A DNA stretch of 64,000 nt. Source: Streptomyces durmitorensis (GTDB taxonomy: Bacteria > Actinomycetota > Actinomycetes > Streptomycetales > Streptomycetaceae). A program made the position numbers and the translations under genes. The notes below the pieces were generated by a model, which was not told the origin of the DNA, made no database searches, and saw only the letters and a program-made list of their open reading frames with translations. The stretch covers positions 3,658,001-3,722,000 of the forward strand of contig NZ_CP097289.1 in NCBI RefSeq assembly GCF_023498005.1, read 5' to 3'. Below, one piece after another: positions 42,766-49,256 of this stretch (its first letter is position 1; every line of letters begins with the position of its first letter).

Positions 42766-43458
42766 ATGCGCGCTCTGCCCGTACGGCGTATCGCGACCAC
42801 CGTCCTCTGCGCTTCACTTCTCATCGGGACGGCCGGTCCCGTCATCGCCGCCGAGAGCGACTCTCACAGCACCAGCGCCCAGGAAGCGGCCCGCGCGCCG
42901 GTCCCCGGGGCGGACGCGCTGCTCGCCCAGGCCAAGACCCTGGGCGACGCCGGGGGTGTACTCACCCCGGTCACCGACCTGCTCACCGCCGTGCTCAAGG
43001 CCGACAAGGGCCAACTGCCCGCCGCGGACGCGACGAAGCTCGCCGACCCGGTGAAGGAGGCCATCACCAAGGCCTCGGCCGCGGCCCCCAAGGCGCCCGA
43101 ACTCCCCCAGACCCCGGCGGCCCCTGACACCCCGGCACTCCCCGACACCGCGGCGCTCCCGGAGGCCCCGGCCCTCCCCAAGGCACTGTCGGACGACTCC
43201 AAGGCCGCGGCCGCCGACCCGAAGGCCGACGCCCTGAAGGCGCTGCAGACCGCGGTCGACGCCCTGGTCAAGGCGGCCACCGGCGGCGACGTCACCAAGG
43301 TGGCGGGCGCGGTTCCGCCCGTGCTCACCGGCCTTGTCAACCTCCTCGCCGCCACGCTGCTCGGCGGCGGTCTCCCCGCACCCGACCTGGCGGGTCTGCC
43401 GGCCCTGCCCAAGCTGCCGGCCGCGCCCGGCCTGCCGCAGGCACCCGGGCTTTCCTGA
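42766..43458 (+). CDS. Secreted Ala/Pro-rich protein
   Basis: A 230-residue protein with a clear signal peptide (MRALPVRRIATTVLCASLLIG to IAA). The mature part is Ala/Lys/Pro-rich with low-complexity repeats around residues 105-145 (PELPQTPAAPDTPALPDTA, then ALPEAPALPKAL) and helical segments; no cysteine follows the signal peptide and no domain was recognised. The ribosome binding site is GAAGGGAAC. It sits between chaplin genes and its role may be structural, but I cannot name the family. Confidence 0.72.
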   Translation: MRALPVRRIATTVLCASLLIGTAGPVIAAESDSHSTSAQEAARAPVPGADALLAQAKTLGDAGGVLTPVTDLLTAVLKADKGQLPAADATKLADPVKEAITKASAAAPKAPELPQTPAAPDTPALPDTAALPEAPALPKALSDDSKAAAADPKADALKALQTAVDALVKAATGGDVTKVAGAVPPVLTGLVNLLAATLLGGGLPAPDLAGLPALPKLPAAPGLPQAPGLS

Positions 43459-43467
43459 GCCTCGGTC

Positions 43468-43511
43468 AATGCCCGTCGCGCCGGTCCTCAGGGGCCGGCG
43501 CGACGGGCATT
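43468..43511 (+). terminator. 17-bp terminator after the 42766 gene
   Basis: The arm 43468-43484 (AATGCCCGTCGCGCCGG) pairs exactly with 43495-43511 over a 10-base loop, 9 bases past the stop codon. Confidence 0.9.
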
Positions 43512-43668
43512 TGCGCGTCCATCTCATACGAGAATGAGACACCGCCTTCGTTCGGGTGGGTTCCGGGATTTTCCGCCGCACAGAGTTTCCGCCGTACACA
43601 GCGCTCGTTACCCATGGCGAAGTGAAAATCCCCTCTGGCGACCGTCCGTCGCCGAAGAAAGGAACACG

Positions 43669-43950
43669 ATGAAGCCCCTGAAGGCTGCCGCCGTCGTTGC
43701 CGGATCCCTGGTCATCGCAGGTGCCGCCGCACCCGCCTTTGCCGCCGACCTCACGCCCACCAGCCTGAACGGTGCCCTGGACACGATCACCAGCCAGCCG
43801 ACGCTCGACGCGGCCCCGGTGGCCACCAATGCCCTTGACGCCGAGAACAAGGACTCGGTCGTCAACAGCGTGTCAGGTGCCGCTGATGACCTGCACGCGG
43901 GCGGCGGCGCACCCGGCAAGCTTCTCGGCGGACTTCCCCTCGCGAAGTAG
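43669..43950 (+). CDS. Small secreted protein of unknown function
   Basis: A 93-residue protein with a signal peptide (MKPLKAAAVVAGSLVIAGAA to AFA) and a short hydrophilic mature part (LTPTSLNGALDTITSQPTLD, then APVATNALDAENKDSVVNSV). No cysteine is present and no known domain was recognised. AAAGGAAC precedes the ATG. Its size and surrounding chaplins make an envelope role plausible, but it lacks the chaplin motif GNxxxVPVHVPVN. Confidence 0.72.
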   Translation: MKPLKAAAVVAGSLVIAGAAAPAFAADLTPTSLNGALDTITSQPTLDAAPVATNALDAENKDSVVNSVSGAADDLHAGGGAPGKLLGGLPLAK

Positions 43951-44076
43951 AACTCTTTCCTGCTCCTTCCGGACGGCGCATTGCGCCGAATGAAGGAAGC
44001 AATTACCTGGGCGTGTTCCTGCTGAGGCTTCCGCGAACAGGTCCATAAGGTAAAGAAAATCCGAAGGGAAGGTTTG

Positions 44077-44331
44077 ATGATGAACACTGCCAAGAAGGCT
44101 GCTCTCGTCCTTGCCACCGCCGGTCTCGCCGCGGGTGCCGCCGCAGGCAGCGCCTTCGCCACCGACGGCAGCGGTTCCGCCGCCGAGGGCGCGGCTGTCG
44201 GCTCGCCCGGCGTCCTCTCCGGCAACCTGGCCGAGGTCCCGGTCCACGTACCGGTGAACGTCGCGGGCAACACGGCCAACCTGATCGGCGCCCTGAACCC
44301 GGCGTTCGGCAACACGGCCGTCAACAGCTGA
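44077..44331 (+). CDS. Cysteine-free short chaplin (ChpE-like)
   Basis: An 84-residue chaplin with signal peptide (MMNTAKKAALVLATAGLAAG to AFA) and one domain: TDGSGSAAEGAAVGSPGVLS, GNLAEVPVHVPVNVAGNTAN and LIGALNPAFGNTAVNS. The two cysteines of most short chaplins are replaced by Ala or are absent, as in ChpE. ChpE is the vegetative-phase chaplin in S. coelicolor and is essential there. The locus differs from the S. coelicolor chpE locus, so no symbol is given. ATG 44077 or 44080 could start it; GGGAAGG lies 4 or 7 bases before. Confidence 0.85.
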   Translation: MMNTAKKAALVLATAGLAAGAAAGSAFATDGSGSAAEGAAVGSPGVLSGNLAEVPVHVPVNVAGNTANLIGALNPAFGNTAVNS

Positions 44332-44377
44332 CGCACCCCCCGAGAAGTACTGCCGCGAGCACACGGCACGCAGCAGT

Positions 44378-44418
44378 GAGGGCCGGTTCCGCAGACGCGT
44401 TCTGCGGAACCGGCCCTC
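44378..44418 (+). terminator. 18-bp terminator after the Cys-free chaplin
   Basis: GAGGGCCGGTTCCGCAGA (44378-44395) pairs exactly with 44401-44418 over a 5-base loop, 46 bases past the stop. Confidence 0.92.
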
Positions 44419-44580
44419 GGGCTTTCCCCGCCCCCGCACTCCTGTGCAGGGCCTCAGTTCGACTGAAGGGTTCCGGAGTTCGACCGGCGCGTGCCCCGAT
44501 CGTGTGATCGCTCGCCCGCACTCACCCAGTCAAGTGACAGGCGGGTCCGGGACATCAGGTCCCATCGATACCGTTCCGGG

Positions 44581-45084
44581 ATGACCTCGACATCGAGCGA
44601 AACCCGCACCTTCCGACCCGCCGATCTGGGCACCCTCACCGTGGTCGCCTGGAGTGGTGAACACCCCGAGGACGAGAAGGACATGGCCTTCCTGCTCGCC
44701 TACTCGCTGGGCGACGGCGAAGGCGGTCCCGAGGCCGCGACCGAAGCCATCGAGCACCTGCTGCGCAACACCGGGCTCCCCATCGGCGGCCCTGTCGTGG
44801 AGAGCTCCCGCAACCCGAGCCTGCCCCTCACCCTCCTCGTCGAGGCCGGCCAGGCCGTCCTGAACATGCCGCACCTCAACGCCCAGTGCGTCGTACCTCC
44901 GGAGTGGCTCGCCGCGGTGGGCGAGCGGGGGCACGCCTACTTCATGTTCACCACGCGCCCCTGGCCCGAGGCCAAGCCCGGGGTTCCGCTCGCCGAGGAG
45001 GACCTCGCGGCCTTCGCGGGCGCCGAGGAGACCATGACCAGCGCCGCGCACTGCCTGCTCACCACGAAGAGCCTGCGCGGCTAG
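44581..45084 (+). CDS. DUF5949-family protein
   Basis: A 167-residue soluble protein of a Streptomyces family of unknown function (ADLGTLTVVAWSGEHPEDEK at the start, then DMAFLLAYSLGDGEGGPEAA; YFMFTTRPWPEAKPG near the end). There is no signal peptide, membrane segment or known motif. A weak CGGG ribosome binding site precedes ATG 44581; an upstream in-frame ATG at 44491 gives sequence unlike the family. The gene shares no obvious link to its surface-protein neighbours. Confidence 0.75.
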   Translation: MTSTSSETRTFRPADLGTLTVVAWSGEHPEDEKDMAFLLAYSLGDGEGGPEAATEAIEHLLRNTGLPIGGPVVESSRNPSLPLTLLVEAGQAVLNMPHLNAQCVVPPEWLAAVGERGHAYFMFTTRPWPEAKPGVPLAEEDLAAFAGAEETMTSAAHCLLTTKSLRG

Positions 45085-45113
45085 GCGCGCCGTCGGCGGG
45101 CCCGCACCTGGCA

Positions 45114-45145
45114 GGGCCCGCCGGTCGGGACGGACCGGCGGGCCC
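45114..45145. terminator. Convergent terminator with alternative pairing
   Basis: GGGCCCGCCGGTC (45114-45126) pairs with GACCGGCGGGCCC (45133-45145) over a 6-base loop. The left arm can alternatively pair with CGGCGGGCCC at 45094-45103. It lies between the convergent DUF5949 and His-rich genes. Confidence 0.82.
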
Positions 45146-45180
45146 AGGCACTGCGTGACGCGGTGGTTCAGCGCATCGCG

Positions 45181-45390
45181 TCAGAGCAGGCCGAGGTTCA
45201 GGTCCAGCAGGTCGTGGTCGTGGCCGTGGTGGTGGTGATGGTCGTCCCAGCAGCCGCCGTGGTCGCACGGGTGGGAGGCCGCCGCCTTCTGCGTGGGAAC
45301 TGCCGCCGCCTGAGCGGAAGTTGTGAGCGGCACCGCCACGGCCAGGGTCAGCATGGCGGTCGCCGCGGCACGACGAAGCGTGATCTTCAT
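45181..45390 (-). CDS. Small secreted His-rich (metal-binding) protein
   Basis: A 69-residue protein with a signal peptide (MKITLRRAAATAMLTLAVAV to AQA). The mature part of about 45 residues contains CDHGGCWDDHHHHHGHDHD: two Cys, nine His and several Asp, which is likely to bind a transition metal such as copper, nickel or zinc. AGGAG lies 6 bases before ATG 45390. No known family was recognised. It is divergent from a VKOR-type gene, and the copper enzyme tyrosinase lies about 2 kb away, so metal handling in the envelope is plausible. Confidence 0.68.
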   Translation of the reverse strand: MKITLRRAAATAMLTLAVAVPLTTSAQAAAVPTQKAAASHPCDHGGCWDDHHHHHGHDHDLLDLNLGLL

Positions 45391-45523
45391 GGGGGATCTC
45401 CTAGATCCGTTGGGGACGCGACCGACGCTAATCAGCCCCACAGACCCTGTCCTGCCGAGAGATGCACGACTACTGCAAAAGGGTGCCGACCCCGCCGCCC
45501 GCGAACCAGTGAGGACTCAGCCG

Positions 45524-46174
45524 ATGACCACCAAGACGCCTCTGCCCGCGGCCCGTACGCCCGAAGCCCCGTTAGGGCGTGTGGGCCCGCCATCCGGTGG
45601 TGTCGGCGGGAGCCGTGCGTTCGCGCTGCTTCTGGTGATCACGGGTGCGGCGGGTCTGCTGGCGGCGTGGGTCATCACGCTGGACAAGTTCAAGCTTCTT
45701 GAGGACCCGGACTTCACGCCGGGCTGCAGCCTCAATCCGGTGGTCTCCTGCGGCAACATCATGAAGAGCGAGCAGGCGTCGGCCTTCGGGTTCCCGAACC
45801 CGATGCTGGGCATCGCCGCGTACGCCGTCGTGATCTGTGTCGGCATGAGCCTGCTTGCCCGGGCGCGCTTCCCGCGCTGGTACTGGCTGACGCTGAACGC
45901 GGGCATGCTCTTCGGGGTCGGTTTCTGCACGTGGCTGATGTACCAGTCGCTCTACGAGATCAACTCGCTGTGCCTGTGGTGCTGCCTGGCCTGGGCCGCC
46001 ACGATCACCATGTTCTGGTACGTGACCTCGTTCAACGTCCGCAACGGCCTGCTGCCCGCGCCCGCCGGACTCCGTACGTTCCTCGGCGAATTCACCTGGG
46101 TGTTCCCGGTGCTGCACGTCGGCATCATCGGCATGCTGATCCTCACGCGCTGGTGGGACTTCTGGACCAGCTGA
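45524..46174 (+). CDS. VKOR-family disulfide-generating membrane protein
   Basis: A 216-residue protein with four or five hydrophobic segments. The VKOR signature is visible: the loop Cys pair in GCSLNPVVSCGN (about 68-79), then SSAFGFPNP-type AFGFPNPMLG, and the CxxC active site in SLCLWCCLAW. VKOR reoxidises DsbA-like thiol oxidases through quinone, giving disulfide bonds to exported proteins. Several exported neighbours contain cysteine pairs (chaplins, rodlins, tyrosinase partner), but the link is inference. GAGGA lies 8 bases before ATG 45524. Confidence 0.88.
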   Translation: MTTKTPLPAARTPEAPLGRVGPPSGGVGGSRAFALLLVITGAAGLLAAWVITLDKFKLLEDPDFTPGCSLNPVVSCGNIMKSEQASAFGFPNPMLGIAAYAVVICVGMSLLARARFPRWYWLTLNAGMLFGVGFCTWLMYQSLYEINSLCLWCCLAWAATITMFWYVTSFNVRNGLLPAPAGLRTFLGEFTWVFPVLHVGIIGMLILTRWWDFWTS

Positions 46175-46255
46175 CGCGATGGTGGCCGACTATCGGACCA
46201 TTGCTACGGACGGTGGAATTCTGCGCTGGGATGCTCACAGGATCGTTTCCCGGTC

Positions 46256-46756
46256 ATGAAGACGACAACCCGAGTAACGCTCGCGGCCCTGCTCGCCGGT
46301 GTGTCCGCCGCGACCGCGGCCCCCGCCCAGGCCGCGGAGCACGCCCCCGTGGCCATCCCGCTCAACGGCCTGGAGTGGGCCCTGGACACCCAGGCTCCCG
46401 AGATCAGCACGGGCGTACCGATCCCCATCCCCGGAGGACCCGATCAACCACGCTTCGACGAGGACCGGCTCCTGCCCGAGCGCGAGCTCCCGCAGTTCCC
46501 CGTCTCCACCGATCTGCCCGCGACCCGGGTGGTGACCCCGCTCGACGACGCCCTGGGAGAGGTCGGGTTCGACCGCATGGACGTCGCGACGCGGGAGTCG
46601 GACGTGCGGACATCGACACCGGGAGCCTCGCTGAACGCCCCGGCGACGGGGCCGCGGCCCGATCACTTCGGGCTCCCGGGGGCGGCCCTTCCCCAAGCAG
46701 CCCTGCACGCACCGCTGTTGCAGGCACAACCGGGGGCCGATCTCGGCCTCTCGTAA
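46256..46756 (+). CDS. Secreted protein of unknown function upstream of melC1
   Basis: A 166-residue exported protein with a signal peptide (MKTTTRVTLAALLAGVSAAT to AQA) and a Pro-rich mature part (TGVPIPIPGGPDQPRFDEDR, then LLPERELPQFPVSTDLPATRV). No cysteine or recognised domain. It lies 24 bases before melC1 on the same strand, so co-transcription with the tyrosinase genes is possible. Function unknown. Confidence 0.72.
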   Translation: MKTTTRVTLAALLAGVSAATAAPAQAAEHAPVAIPLNGLEWALDTQAPEISTGVPIPIPGGPDQPRFDEDRLLPERELPQFPVSTDLPATRVVTPLDDALGEVGFDRMDVATRESDVRTSTPGASLNAPATGPRPDHFGLPGAALPQAALHAPLLQAQPGADLGLS

Positions 46757-46780
46757 GGCATACGCAAGGAGGCATCACCC

Positions 46781-47197
46781 GTGGTCAAGGGAGCAGCGGC
46801 CGAAGGTCCGAGCGCGGGGCGGTTCACGCGCCGGGCCACGATGTGGAATCTCGTCGGATTCGGCTTCGCCGCCGTGACGGCGCCGGCCGCTCTCCTGTGG
46901 TCGACCCGGAAGGCGGCTGACCGGCCTCCGTCCGACGATCTCGGTGAAGGCGCGTTCGACGAGATGTACGAGGGCCGGCACATCCGCGGTTCAAGGGCCG
47001 CCCCAGGTCATCAACACCCCGGCGCCTCCTGGGACATCACGGTCGACGGCCGTCCGCTCCACCTCATGCGGCGCGCCGACGGCAGCTATCTGAGCATGAT
47101 CGACCACTACCAGTCGTATCCGACGCCCCTCATCGCCACCCGCAGGGCAGTGGACGAACTCGGCCGCGGCCGGCAGCTGCGCAACGCCGACGCCTGA
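46781..47197 (+). CDS. melC1: Tyrosinase caddie protein MelC1
   Basis: A 138-residue copper chaperone that delivers Cu and helps export its partner tyrosinase. A twin-Arg-like signal (GRFTRRATMWNLVGFGFAAV) precedes the MelC1 domain with DEMYEGRHIRGSRAAPG, IDVDGRPLHL-like ITVDGRPLHLMRRADGSYLS and IDHYQSYPTPL, which holds the residues that fill the partner's active site. GTG 46781 has AAGGAGG 8 bases upstream. It directly precedes melC2. Confidence 0.9.
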   Translation: MVKGAAAEGPSAGRFTRRATMWNLVGFGFAAVTAPAALLWSTRKAADRPPSDDLGEGAFDEMYEGRHIRGSRAAPGHQHPGASWDITVDGRPLHLMRRADGSYLSMIDHYQSYPTPLIATRRAVDELGRGRQLRNADA

Positions 47198-47243
47198 TCA
47201 CTGCCCCGCACATCGGCACACCGGACCGGAGGAGCGAACCGAA

Positions 47244-48116
47244 GTGGTCTACACGCGCAAGAACCAGGCCCGGCTGACCAGCGCCGAGAAGCGGCGCTTC
47301 GTCAACGCGCTGCTCGAGCTCAAACGCAAGGGCGAGTACGACGAATTCGTCCGGACGCACATCGAGCACTACGTGTCCGACGGGGACAGCGGACTGCGGG
47401 TGGCCCATATGACGCCCACGTTCCTGCCCTGGCACCGCAGGTTCCTCCTGGAGTTCGAGGGAGCCCTGCAACGGGTGGACCCCGCGGTGACCGTCCCGTA
47501 CTGGGACTGGACGGTGGACAGGACGGCCGGCGCCTCGCTCTGGGGCGGCGGGCTCATGGGCGGCAACGGGCGGCGCTCCGACCGGCAGGTCATGACCGGT
47601 CCGTTCGCGCGCAAGAACGGCGACTGGGTCATCAAGGAGGGGGAGACGGACGTCGACTTCCTCATGCGCGACTTCGGCCGGCCGCAGGACCCGATCGAGC
47701 TGCCCACCGAGGAGCAGCTGGCCTGGGCCCTGCGCGACCCGGTGTACGACACGCCGCCCTGGGACTCCACCTCATCGGACGGCTACCGCAACAAGCTGGA
47801 GGGGTGGACGACCGGCGTCGGCAACAACAAGTGGCGCAACCACAACCGCGTCCACCGCTGGGTCGGCGGGCACATGCTCGGCGGTGCGTCGGTCAACGAC
47901 CCCGTGTTCTGGCTGAACCACGCCTTCGTGGACCTGCTGTGGGACCGCTGGCAGGCGCGGCACCCCAGATCCGCGCCCTACCTGCCCGACAAGCCGCCGG
48001 AACCCGGCAGCGGCCCGCTGCACGGCCGCATCGCCTCCCTCCACGAGCCGATGCCCCCCTGGGGCGCCAAACCCGACGAGCTGCTCAGCCATCGCGGCAT
48101 CTACCGCTACGCATGA
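47244..48116 (+). CDS. melC2: Tyrosinase MelC2
   Basis: A 290-residue type 3 copper enzyme that hydroxylates monophenols and oxidises diphenols to quinones, giving melanin. CuA ligands are His39 (RTHIEH), His55 (AHMTPTF) and His64 (PWHRRF); CuB ligands are His200 and His204 (NHNRVH) and His226 (WLNHAF). YWDWT and the NDPVFWLNH segment are typical. It has no export signal and relies on MelC1 for secretion. A hairpin at 48144 ends the operon. GTG 47244 has GGAGG upstream. Confidence 0.94.
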   Translation: MVYTRKNQARLTSAEKRRFVNALLELKRKGEYDEFVRTHIEHYVSDGDSGLRVAHMTPTFLPWHRRFLLEFEGALQRVDPAVTVPYWDWTVDRTAGASLWGGGLMGGNGRRSDRQVMTGPFARKNGDWVIKEGETDVDFLMRDFGRPQDPIELPTEEQLAWALRDPVYDTPPWDSTSSDGYRNKLEGWTTGVGNNKWRNHNRVHRWVGGHMLGGASVNDPVFWLNHAFVDLLWDRWQARHPRSAPYLPDKPPEPGSGPLHGRIASLHEPMPPWGAKPDELLSHRGIYRYA

Positions 48117-48143
48117 CGAAGCCGCGTGACAAAGCCACGTGAC

Positions 48144-48178
48144 AAAGCCCCCGGCGGTCGATGACCGTCGGGGGCTTT
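48144..48178. terminator. Bidirectional terminator between melC2 and chpG
   Basis: A 16-bp stem (48144-48159 with 48163-48178, one G-T pair) with a GAT loop, bounded by AAA and TTT on either side. The sequence works for both melC2 and the convergent chaplin gene. Confidence 0.92.
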
Positions 48179-48190
48179 CACACTGGGGGG

Positions 48191-48484
48191 TCAGCCGCCG
48201 TAGCCGCCGGGACCACCGGGGTGGCCCGGGTTGCCGTGGCCGCCGTCGGCGTTGACGCAGGTGTTGCCGAACGCCGGGTTCAGCAGCCCGATGACGTCGA
48301 CAGTGTTGCCACACACGTTGACCGGGACGTGGACCGGAACCTGGACGAGGTTGCCGGAAAGGACGCCGGGCGAGCCGACGGCCGCACCCTCCGCGCCCGC
48401 GTCCGCCATGGCCATACCGGTGCCACTGAGCACCACGGCGCCCGTGCCGAGGGCAACAGCGGCTGCCTTCGCGATGCGAGACAT
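48191..48484 (-). CDS. chpG: Short chaplin with Gly/His/Pro tail (ChpG-like)
   Basis: A 97-residue chaplin with signal peptide (MSRIAKAAAVALGTGAVVLS to AMA), a standard domain (DAGAEGAAVGSPGVLSGNLV, QVPVHVPVNVCGNTVDVIGL, LNPAFGNTCVN) and an extra C-terminal tail ADGGHGNPGHPGGPGGYGG. The tail sets this chaplin apart from the other short forms; ChpG of S. coelicolor also has such an extension. The gene lies convergent with melC2, as in the S. coelicolor chpG-melC2-melC1 block. AAAGGAG precedes ATG 48484. It has the best sigma-BldN-like promoter of the window. Confidence 0.9.
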   Translation of the reverse strand: MSRIAKAAAVALGTGAVVLSGTGMAMADAGAEGAAVGSPGVLSGNLVQVPVHVPVNVCGNTVDVIGLLNPAFGNTCVNADGGHGNPGHPGGPGGYGG

Positions 48485-48540
48485 CACGTTCTCCTTTGAA
48501 TTGACGAGTACCGCCGCATGCACGCGGCCGTACTGTCCCT

Positions 48541-48568
48541 TCAACGGCGACAAGGTCACCAGGTAACG
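48541..48568 (-). promoter_or_regulatory. Sigma-BldN-like promoter of chpG
   Basis: On the minus strand -35 CGTTAC (48568-48563), 16-base spacer, -10 CGTTGA (48546-48541). Only one mismatch to CGTAAC-N16-CGTTGA. It ends 56 bases before the ATG. Confidence 0.72.
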
Positions 48569-48643
48569 GCACTGATCGGTACATCATTGGTGAAATCGGC
48601 CGGGACCCCGTGTCCAGTGCTCTCCCGAGCCGTTGCGCATCAC

Positions 48644-48910
48644 ATGATCTCAACACGCCGCATGGCCGCCGTCCTCGCTCTCGCCGCCGGTGCCACCGCC
48701 CTGGCCGCACCCGCCGCGAGCGCCGCCATCTCCCCCACCGACACGATCGACTCGCTCGCCGCGTCATCGATCCCGGAGGAGCACCGCGCCGAGGTGCCGT
48801 CCGTCACGAGCCAGCTCAACGGGCTCAACGACCTCTACCAGCTCCAGCAGCTGCACCAGCTGACCGACCTGGCCGCACCGGTCACGGGTGTGCTGCCCGC
48901 GGTGCAGTAG
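48644..48910 (+). CDS. Small secreted protein of unknown function
   Basis: An 88-residue protein with a signal peptide (MISTRRMAAVLALAAGATAL to ASA). The mature part is Leu/Gln-rich (SQLNGLNDLYQLQQLHQLTD, then LAAPVTGVLPAVQ) and has no Cys. No domain was recognised. The ATG at 48644 lacks a clear Shine-Dalgarno sequence. The gene is divergent from chpG across the shared region that holds its promoter. Confidence 0.65.
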   Translation: MISTRRMAAVLALAAGATALAAPAASAAISPTDTIDSLAASSIPEEHRAEVPSVTSQLNGLNDLYQLQQLHQLTDLAAPVTGVLPAVQ

Positions 48911-48930
48911 TCACGCGCCACGCGCGCAAG

Positions 48931-48962
48931 CCGGGGTCGGGTCCATGAGGGCCCGGCCCCGG
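48931..48962 (+). terminator. Terminator after the 48644 gene
   Basis: CCGGGGTCGGGTCC (48931-48944) pairs with 48949-48962 (two G-T pairs) over a 4-base loop ATGA, followed by GTTTTATT. Confidence 0.85.
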
Positions 48963-49256
48963 AGCCGTTTTATTCCGGTGACCATGGAGGGTCCGGGCCC
49001 CTAGACTCGCCCCGTCAGCCGCTGCCGCCGTAGAGGGTGTCGCAGCCGTTCAGTCAAGTGAGGGGGCCGGGCCATGCGTTGCCGCACAGCTGCCCGCAGC
49101 CCCCTGTCACGGTTCGACGTGATCCTGGTGTCTTCGCGTGCGCGGTGCCGGCTGCGCGGCCGTCACTGAGCATCCGTGGCGAAACTCTGACCCAACCCTG
49201 AGTACGTCCGGACATCGCGCTGCCCTGCCCCGCATCACACCGAAAGGCCTCGGGCC
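48963..49256. other. Intergenic region before the EF-G paralogue
   Basis: About 294 bases with no gene I can support. A TAGACT (49001-49006) resembles a -10. The start GTG at 49257 is preceded by GAAAGG, which serves as ribosome binding site. Confidence 0.35.

Noticed and set aside
43950..44076. Possible terminator after the 43669 gene
   Set aside because: Only a 5-bp stem (GGCGC/GCGCC) with weak outer pairing; not convincing.
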